Source: Ectocarpus siliculosus (Eukaryota; Sar; Phaeophyceae; Ectocarpales; Ectocarpaceae). From it: a stretch of 43,908 nucleotides of DNA. The notes under the pieces were generated by a model. That model ran no database searches and was not told the DNA's origin. It saw nothing but the letters and a program-made list of their open reading frames with translations. The translations under genes were made by a program, and so were the position numbers. The stretch is taken from assembly GCA_000310025.1 (NCBI GenBank), contig FN649729.1, positions 5,219,773-5,263,680 on the forward strand, written 5' to 3'. Shown piece by piece: positions 36,110-43,908 of this stretch (position 1 is the first letter of the stretch; each line of letters begins with the position of its first letter).

Positions 36110-38815
36110 ATAGTGCTACTTACTCGAAGCAAGAACTTCAGCAAAGTGTTTTCGCGCAACCGTGACTGTTGGCGTGATCACGCCATGGTTGAAGTCGTAG
36201 GATGGTTGCTGTGAGTATCATCAGCCAGCCGTCGCGTACAAGAAGAAACGTCTACGTGCTCCTTACTGTAAAAGGTGTCATTTTGAGGGTTGGTCTTTCT
36301 CGCAAAGAGAAAATTGAGTAAAACAAAACTCGAGCCACGGATTTTACCGTATGGGGCACTATTCGGTCCATACTTGCACGTCCTGGGAGCTAGTACACTC
36401 GAAATGTCCACACCAACGCGGTGTCCGTCGCATGTTTTTCTCCCTCCATTGAACCCTGAACACCCCTGAATCTTTCCCCCTGCCTTATTACATATGTTTC
36501 GCGTAATGAAGCCTGCGGTGTAGACCTCTAAAAGGTTGGCCCTGGCTCTGGTTCAATACTGTACCAACCATCTGTAGGTCCGTGGTGTGAACAGTATCAT
36601 TTTGCAGCCAGAATTTGCTTCCCTCAATCGTAATCGCATCACCCGTATTTGACGAAGCTCCCATGTTTTTTTCTCTCCCTTTCAACTTGGATTCGGGGAT
36701 TTCTCTTCTGTTTCTGTTCTGGCCCAGCAGCGGTTAGCACCACTACGGCAATCTCTAGGCGATGTGCCTGCTCCAAGTCTTGAGCACGAACAAGACGCGC
36801 GTCATATCCCACCATCGACCTCTCCATCAATAGATAGAGATAAATCCCGAGAACATGCGGGTATGCCTCAAGGGGAGAGCGAAGTGGATAGTGGAGACGT
36901 GGCCCGGCGATAGCACGAAAAAATAGGTAGAATTTGTTGTTCTGTCCTGTAGAGTCATGCTATTGGAAGGTGCGCAATGTTATGTAAATCAGTGAGCGGT
37001 GGGCAAATAGAGGGGGAAGTATTGGGGTAGAAACATCCACTGGGTCAGGTGCAAAGTGTTGTAGTCCATACTGCTGTTTGTCGGAGTTGTGAGGCGAAAA
37101 ATATCGCAAAACCATTTGGTGATGATTCCTGCAGCTGAAGCACAGCTTCTGCTCCCCACACAGAGCACCAGAACGCGTGTTCGCCGCGATTGCACGACGG
37201 GGAAACCCATGTTCAAGCGCAAATAATGTAGGTTCCGCTTTCCACGAAGTCCATCTGGCACCGTTCGTTTGTTGGTTGCCTGGGGACACTCTGTCGCGGC
37301 GGCGACAGATCCCTTCCACGTGAGCAAACGCAAACACGGCTAGCTCCCAGTCACAGACCTGTTGTTCCAGTTATCGACCCCTAGCCACGCCTTGGCCCTA
37401 GCGGGGCGTAGTGGAAGTAGCAGATCACTCTCGAGGAACCCATGATAGGCACATCCATACACAGACTACACATTGACGCACGAAAGCGCCGTCAACCGTT
37501 TGTACTTGTGCTCTCCGTTACGCAGTCGACCGAGCAACCACCCACGCTTCGTGTGCCGGCGGCAATCGACACCACACAATCGACACCACACACTGTGGCT
37601 CTCTCAGATGGCCCCGGCATTTCCGCGGGTAGTGCAATAGACTCCGGTATGGGATCGTGGCACATGTACATATGTAGTCTACTGTATGTCGGACACACGC
37701 ACTTTATCGCGGGCGGACACGAACGCACGACAGACCTCGCTCGTCAATAGTCCATGTGGGCCGTTGGCGATTGGTGTTGGTGTCCACTATTCTTGTCCAC
37801 CTTTACTCCCTGCGGTACGCGCCAGGAGGCATAATTATAAGAGTCAGAACAAGAGAGTATTGTAAGGATCGTCCAGCTGGCAACGGACCGAACCTGGGAA
37901 CACCACAATTCCCGGCCATGCGCGATGGCGAAGAACCCAAAACTTCCTTACACTGACAGTATTCCAAAAGCTGGTCATGGAGGTCATGATGGGTGGTGCG
38001 TGAGTCGCACAGTGCGAAGGGATACGCAGAAGAGGGAACCTACCGCAAATAGGGTACCCGGCGGCGTTGGTGGTTGGGGGGCGCGAAACATTCGTCCGAC
38101 AGATCCTTCCTACAGCAGTCAGTACCGTAAAAAAAGCAGTGCTCTGATGTGTTCTGCATGCTTGAAAGGAATTGAGACATCTAGACGGCAGCGGTACAGA
38201 AGCACGCGACAGGGAGAAATGCGCTAGTGCATCTACCGACAGGAACCTCCTCTTGGGAGACACTACAGCGCACTTGGAGGCAAGACTTGTGTATGCATAC
38301 GCAACTTGTCGCGTTTCGTCTTTCTTTTTCGTCGAAAACCGTCAGCACGAAGAGCGTTTCAGAATTCAACATGCGGGGCATGTTCACTTCGAACTCCCTC
38401 AAATCCCCAAATAGAGGAATAAAGGTGCCGCGTGCCGCCGGGAGCGTGTCCTTGCTTGCGGCCTCTCAGCGCAACTGCAACGACTGCATGCGTGACAGCT
38501 TGCTGCCGTACGTATTCCTTGCTTTCGTCTGGCTGTTATCTCTCAGGAGCCGGATACAAAATCAAAATCTGCAATAGCGCGCGCTGCAATCAATCTCTCC
38601 CGCGAAATTGGCAAACGGTCATTTGGCGGGAAAAAGGTGTAGGTGTTGTCCTGCACACAACAGCTGTGGAGAGGGAGGGAGGGAGGAACAGGGGGAGGCG
38701 GCGCACTCATCAAGACAGTGGGCGGGACAGCGAAGATATCGGTGCTGCATCCCTGCAGTTTGTTTTGCTGCCTTGGGTGCATCTTGCGTCAATCGACACG
38801 TGACATATATACACC
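36110..38815. other. Intergenic region between channel 2 and the securin-like gene
   Basis: About 2.7 kb. Several frames of 60-140 codons occur on both strands, but none has recognisable sequence, splice-supported partners or consistent composition. Contains the presumed 3' region of channel 2 and the promoter of the next gene. A small ATCGACACCACACA direct repeat lies at about 37563-37593. Confidence 0.6.
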
Positions 38816-41241
38816 ATGTTGAGCACGTGGAATGCCGAGAACATCAACCAAGTCGGTCCGTCCCAGCGTGGGCTCGGCGGAGGCAAGAGCTTCAAGCCTC
38901 TAGGCGATGCAGGTGCGGGAAGGACACAGCTGTAGTTTCCCTCGTGTGCGGGTGTTGCTACCCAGGGGTCTGCGCCTGCTGCCAGCGTGTAGGGTAGGGA
39001 ACAACACAACGAGTGCATCTGCACAACGTGTGCGACGTGAGCAGCCTTGTGCAGAGCGAAATAGACTCTGGCTGTGCCGTGCGGCAGCACTCCCTGGGCC
39101 TAAGCCCCCTGCCACTCCTGCGTACAACCTGGCAAAGAGGTGGAAGTGTTGCGGAGGTGTTGTGTAGAGTAGACAGAAGTTGCTCACGGCCGTGCGGGGT
39201 CTATTGCTGGTGTAGACTACCACTTACTACTGCTGCCGTGAGGTTGCCTGTGATGCACCCGTTGACCGGTTTCAAAGCTCGATAGCTCTGCGGCAAAGCC
39301 AGTGACGTGCCGGAAATATACCAGCGTTGAAACCGTGTCGTGGAGCGCTTTCCGAAAAGGTATCATCTGATTATTGCACCCTCATCATCGTGGAGTGTAT
39401 TAGGGCTTTGAACATCGATCCGGTGGGGGGGGTGGTATCTTGTGTCATATCACCAACCGAGTGTTTCGCGATCATCAGGCAGCGCGTTTAGGATGTAGTT
39501 CGTGTGCACTAGTGTCTTCGTCCCGATATGCTGGCGCCAGTCTTCGCATCTGTCGGTTCATATTTCTCACGTATTTTAACCGAAGTCATACAACATATTT
39601 TCTTTATTTGCGTCTCTCGTTTTATTGACCCATCTCGTGTAGCGGTGTGCCACAAACCAACCCACAACCCAACATAAAACTATTCAATGATTGTCATTGA
39701 ACTTTCGCGCCGCTTTGCACCCAGGGTCGTCAGAGAACCCCCCCTCAGCTTCCGGGAAGGGCATTCTTCAGCGCAAGCTCAAACCCCTGGGCAGCTACTC
39801 CGAAAACGCGCCGCCTTCGGCCGCGAAAGGAAAAGCGGCCGGCGGTGGCCGTGGGCTCGGAGGCCTTCCCCCGAACTCTTCCGCCAAGAAGCAGCCTCGA
39901 CGGGCGCTGGGCGACATCTCAAACGCGGGCAACGGCCCTCCGCCAGCGGCGACCAACAACGCCCCCTCCAAGCTCTCGGGAAAGCAGCAGCTCCTCACCC
40001 CAGGGTTAAAGTTTACCGTACACAGCGATTCGAACAAGGCGGCGGGCGGGGCGGTAAGGCCGCGAGGCGCTGGTTCAAGGGTCGTAGCGAGCGGGAGCGG
40101 AAAGAACGTGGTAGGGTCGAATGGGCGCGTGGATGACATCGAGCTGCCTCTTGGTAGGACCGGAGACGAGGAGGAGGTTCTCGTGGAGAGACGGGCGGAG
40201 GAGAGAGCGGCTGAGAAGTTCGCCAGGCCTCACAGGTGAGCAAGGACATGATGGCTGCACCGCTACTGTCCACAGCAGCAGAGTACCGAAGGTTGTATCG
40301 CTGGTTTTTGGCGGTTTCGCCCGCTTTGTGGGCGAGGATTGGGAGGGTGGAGAATGCGATGGGTGAGAGCTCTCTAAGCAGCAGCAGCAGCAGTAGCGGC
40401 GGCGGCCGTCAGGGTTTGTTAGGAGATACAGTACATGCAGCACTTGACGGCTCGCCACTTGTACGCTTGCCCATGCCTGACACGAGCGGATTGTGAGGAA
40501 CAAGGCGACATCTCTGATCACCGACAGCTAGGCTACGTAGTATCGCGGTACGGTTGTGCAAGTGTGTGGTATGGTTACGGCGGGTGTGATCGCCTGCAAA
40601 AGCCTCTTCGTTGCCTGCTTGGGCTGAATGCTGCTGCCAAGTCTCTATCAAGAACGAAATGACACCAACCCAAATACCGTAAGGATGCGAGAGAATGCAC
40701 CGGGGTGTTAAGTAGTGTTTCTCAACGCCTGATTGCTCCACAACCAGAAGGGTGCAAACACCAACCGACACCTCTCAGGAAAGCCCTCGGCGGGTTGTCG
40801 GCAGTGGTACCCCCGTGCGTTCTCTCGCATCCTTCGGTACCGTAGGCGACGTAAGATATCACACCCCCTAGCCCAATTTTGAAAGCTCGATCAAATCTGC
40901 TCCAAAGACGGTGACGGTGCTGAAACTGGAGGTGTTGAATGCTTCTCGTCCAGAGCTTTCCGAAAATGTGTCGTTTGGTCGGACCATCCCTTTCGTCGTG
41001 GAGTAGTCAAGCTATATACTTGGGCCCGGGATGTATGAGCTCTATGTTACCAGTGGGTCGAGTTCCCGTGTTCTGCTTGTTGTAATTGTCGTTGCTCAGG
41101 GACTTTCACGCCTAGAAAGCACAAGGCACCTTGTGGCCTGTGGTAGAGGATGCTGTTGCCAGCGGTGATGGTGTAGATGTTTGTACGGTGGGGTCTCTTT
41201 GCTGGCGACTTAATTCAGCCCCCACACCATCTTCCTTTTGT

Positions 41242-41278
<37 letters not shown>

Positions 41279-42065
41279 TTCTCTTTCTCTCTCTTTCTCT
41301 CTCTCCCTCTCTCTCTGTCTGTCTCTCTCTCTATTGATGATATATCTATCTCACACACACTCTCACTCTCTCTCCCTCCCTGCCCTCTCTGTGTGCGTCC
41401 CCCCCTCCCCCTCCCCCTGTCCCGCCCGATGGGCTTCCCACCCTCAAGGTCATCCGCCGTCCGTTCAAGCCGATCGCGATCACAGTCAACCTCGTCATCG
41501 TTCCCAAAGGCGTCTTCTTCTTCCCATTCTCGCTCAAAGGGCCGTTTCGGAAGGGATATCACTAACACTGCCGCGGCTGGTGCCAATACTGTTGCCGCTG
41601 CTTCCGGTGTGCTCGAGAAAAGCTTCGACAGCGCTATCAAGGGCATCGTGCGCGCCGACTTTGAAGGTGATTGTGATTGGTAACAATCCTGGCTTCGTAC
41701 ATGTCCTTGTTGACGTTGTTTTCCAGGGTTCCGCCTCTTTGGGGACGCATGGTTTTGACTCTGTGAGTGTCAGGCTCGCCTAAATGACGCTCACTGCATG
41801 GAATAAAACACAGAAGAAATGTCGCAATTTCCAAGACATGGGGAAGGAACATGGCGTTGTTGTTGTTGTTGTTTTTTAAGTCCGCACTGCTTCCTTTGGT
41901 GCAATCCATGCATCCATCCAGAGCGCGAGAAGGAGATCTCCGGGGATGACAAGAACAAGAACAAGGAGAGGGCAGAGGCAAGCCGTGCCGTTCTGGAGGA
42001 CGATTCAGCCCTCGACCTGGATATGGAGGCTGTGGTGAGCTAGTTGCCGTTTCTGTAGTAGGTCC

Positions 42066-42100
<35 letters not shown>

Positions 42101-43027
42101 GTCGTTGTTGTGCTGTTTGGTATAAATTTCTCTACATACTATCTCTTGATTGAATAAAGACCGCATCGTTTGAAAGAATGCTCCGAGGGAAAAGAACTAT
42201 AGACGGTGCGATTTGTATAGGAGTCCTCGAGAAGATGCAAGGAATGGTTCAGCAGCACCCTATTCAACACAAGAGGGCCTTGTTGTGGGTGGTATGGTTT
42301 AATATTCCGCCCTGTCATGTTGACCCGAAAAGTAGTGTCGTGTTCTTCTTGTGTCGTTTCGGTAGATACGCTTTGGACGATACTGCTGAAGCCCGGTCTT
42401 TTTCTGATCTACGTCATCTTTCGTCAAATCTGTCCTAAACACCTACAGTGATTCGGACGAGAGCGTACATTGCTGACACCGCTTCAGCAGGCGTTGGTTG
42501 CTCCTGTGCTTCGTAGCTTTGCCGTTGCCATTTGCAGAGCCGGGTGTGTGTGTGTCAACAGAGAATCTCTGCCGTACATTGCCGTGCGTGCATTTTGCAT
42601 CCTGTTGCTGTGCAGCAGCATGGTTGTGGTGAGCTGGCTGCCGTGCTTTGCCGTATGCACACGTGTATTTTGCATCTTGTTGCCGTGCGCTGGGCTGATT
42701 TTTTCATCTCTCTGATCCTCCAGAATGGAGACCCAGCAACCCTCTGCCCTCTCGGCTCTCCCCCGTTAGCTATTTTCTTGCTAGCTGTCTTGTTCCTCAC
42801 GCCCGATTAGTAGTTCTATTGCCCACAAGGGCGAGCCACCGTACCCGTTGGTCTCTCTACTTTCCTTCGAGATCGGTCATTGCGCTCCGCCCATTGTTCC
42901 TCCCCAATACTGTATCCGGTTGTGCTGTGAACAGACCATGGCACTGGAGGCGCTGGAGTCGACGCCTCTCGATCTCGTGGACGACGGTTTCCTCACACGC
43001 GACCTGGACGACCTGAGCTTCGCATAG
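38816..43027 (+). CDS. Candidate APC/C substrate, securin/Patronus-like disordered protein, 5 exons
   Basis: Exons: 38816-38912, 39725-40235, 41449-41666, 41922-42034, 42935-43027; phases 1, 2, 1 and 0 all match and give 343 residues ending TAG at 43025-43027. The start lies in CACCATG. The protein is Gly/Ala/Ser-rich and basic in its first half, and acidic at the C-terminus (LDLDMEAV, then FLTRDLDDLSFA), with no folded domain evident. Visible motifs: a canonical destruction box RRALGDISN at 91-99 (RxxLxxxxN); FTVHSD at 129-134, which fits the ABBA consensus Fx[ILV][FHY]x[DE]; a second degenerate block RFGRDITN at 235-242; and a repeated KPLG...SEN motif (27-36 and 52-60). A D-box plus ABBA, with a basic N-terminal part and an acidic tail, is what is known for securins, Patronus proteins and cyclin N-termini. 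There is no cyclin box, KEN box or recognised separase-binding motif. Function is inferred; the gene model itself is well supported. Confidence 0.7.
39255..39465. mobile_element. Degenerate MITE copy C
   Basis: Shares GGTTTCAAAGCTCGAT, GCGTTGAAACCGTGTCG, GCTTTCCGA and CATCATCGTGGAGT with copies B and D. The right terminus GGTGGTATCTTGTGTCATAT is the well-kept inverted end; the left terminus is eroded. It lies in intron 1 of the securin-like gene (38913-39724). Confidence 0.65.
40838..41035. mobile_element. Degenerate MITE copy D
   Basis: The left end TACCGTAGGCGACGTAAGAT followed by ATCACACCCCC and TTTTGAAAGCTCGAT matches the left arm of copy B. The interior shares GAGCTTTCCGA and TCGTCGTGGAGTA. 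The right arm is largely eroded. It lies in intron 2 of the securin-like gene (40236-41448). Confidence 0.65.
41241..41396. repeat. CT-rich microsatellite, serves as pyrimidine tract
   Basis: Long runs of CT with TTTCT interruptions, then CA/CT, ending about 50 bp upstream of the exon 3 acceptor of the securin-like gene (41448). Confidence 0.9.
42069..42101. repeat. CTG microsatellite
   Basis: About ten GCT/CTG units in intron 4 of the securin-like gene (42035-42934). Non-coding in this model. Confidence 0.9.
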
Positions 43028-43908
43028 CATACCTTAGCTTAGCTTGGCTTAGCGTAGCTTGGCCGTGGGTATTCCCATCCGTCGCAAGACCCGTGTGGTG
43101 CAAAATCGTGGTGGGTGTTTGGATTGTGTAGAATAGCGGTGTTTCCCACGCTGGACAACGATCCCGGGGTTATTCTCGGGAATTTGGATTCGCGGCGCGT
43201 GGCTGCTTCCCGAATGAAAGTTGGCCTTGCCGTTGCCTGGGTTCAAACCGTCACGTGCTGATCGATGGTACAATGGGATATCGAAGAATTTTCTTTGGCC
43301 GGGGGCAAGCCATGGAGGTTAAGTTGGTGTTGCATGTTGTGTGCCTGGTATGAAATTGCGTGTTGTTTTTTGCGTTTTTTTTGTTTCGCAGAGGGGGTGT
43401 AGATACGGACGTATTGTTTCCGGCGTTCGTTATTATTTGTACCTCTGTCGTTAAATTGTTGATAATCGCTGCTGAGGGATGCGGACATGGGCTTGAGCTG
43501 AAGGTGGAAACCTGATGGTGATGTTATCTCGCCGGTTACTTTGTCCTCGGTACTTGGAATATGTGTCTTGCTTGGCTTCATTTTGACGCAGCCGTTTCCG
43601 CGCTATTCTATTGCAACGGTGCGTCCGAAGCTAAAGTAGCTAAAGTAGTTCTTCTACTTTTCTTTGCACACTCGGTTTGCACGCCACACCTAGGCAGCTA
43701 GGCAGGCGCTCTGGCGCAACAGTTAAATGTCGCAGGCGCAACGCTGCTCGCTGACGAAATGAGAGGTCGATTGCAGATTGATACATAGTAGCACCGGATC
43801 GATTTTCTGCTGAATCGGCAGCCTAATAGATATCGTATCTGATCGCATGTTTCCCTCGTGTTTGGGAGAGAGACTGGTCATCAAAGCCGACCGCCCTGCG
43901 TTGGAGTT
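43028..43908. other. 3' flank of the securin-like gene
   Basis: Begins with a pentamer run (TTAGC/TTGGC, 43030-43064) in the presumed 3' untranslated region. A GCTAAAGTA duplication lies at about 43630. A segment at about 43705-43785 has weak Pol III box A and B resemblance (TGGCGCAACAGTTAAATG, later GGTCGATTGC), too weak to call. No gene seen. Confidence 0.5.

Noticed and set aside
37442-38577. Several 100-140 codon frames in the 36-38.8 kb spacer
   Set aside because: Overlapping frames on both strands with no family resemblance and no phase-consistent neighbours.
41177-41440. Ser/Leu repeat protein encoded by the CT microsatellite
   Set aside because: It is the pyrimidine-rich end of an intron; phase shows coding starts at 41449.
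43243-43581. Minus-strand 112-codon frame in the right flank
   Set aside because: No recognisable sequence or splice-site support; lies in the probable 3' flank of the securin-like gene.

Overview
The window looks like nuclear DNA of a stramenopile, most likely a brown alga of the Ectocarpus type. Reasons: about half G+C, short coding exons (about 40-370 bp) separated by 0.2-1 kb GT-AG introns, many CAG/CTG, CT, CCA/CAA and GTC microsatellites inside introns, Gly/Ala/Ser/Gln-rich protein insertions, and TTAGGG-type telomere-like arrays. The assignment is inferred from gene style only; no marker gene fixes the species. Nothing bacterial, viral or CRISPR-like was seen.

Four protein-coding genes could be rebuilt exon by exon with every splice phase closing. 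(1) Minus strand, <556-16436: the N-terminal 1,349 residues (25 exons) of a HEATR5/Laa1/SWEETIE-family HEAT-repeat protein; its 3' end lies beyond the left edge. (2) Plus strand, 19211-25801: an 806-residue six-TM channel with a TVGYGD potassium filter, C-linker and cyclic-nucleotide-binding fold (9 exons). (3) Plus strand, 27111-36109: a second, divergent channel of the same superfamily, 845 residues (12 exons), with a long low-complexity tail. (4) Plus strand, 38816-43027: a 343-residue disordered protein (5 exons) with a canonical destruction box and an ABBA-like motif, i.e. a candidate APC/C substrate of securin or Patronus type.

Layout: genes 1 and 2 diverge from a 2.8 kb intergenic region; genes 2, 3 and 4 run head to tail. 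Genes 2 and 3 are adjacent paralogues in the broad sense, but their intron positions differ, so the duplication is old or the adjacency is secondary. HEATR5 proteins act in AP-1/clathrin trafficking, the channels at membranes and the fourth protein probably in mitosis; there is no sign of a joint pathway.

Introns and spacers hold most of the unusual structure: a degenerate MITE family with about 40-bp terminal inverted repeats (four copies), interstitial TTAGGG arrays (one directly forming a 3' splice region), two GC-AG introns supported by phase, and several local tandem duplications. A 99-bp run of N at 14111-14209 lies in an intron of gene 1.
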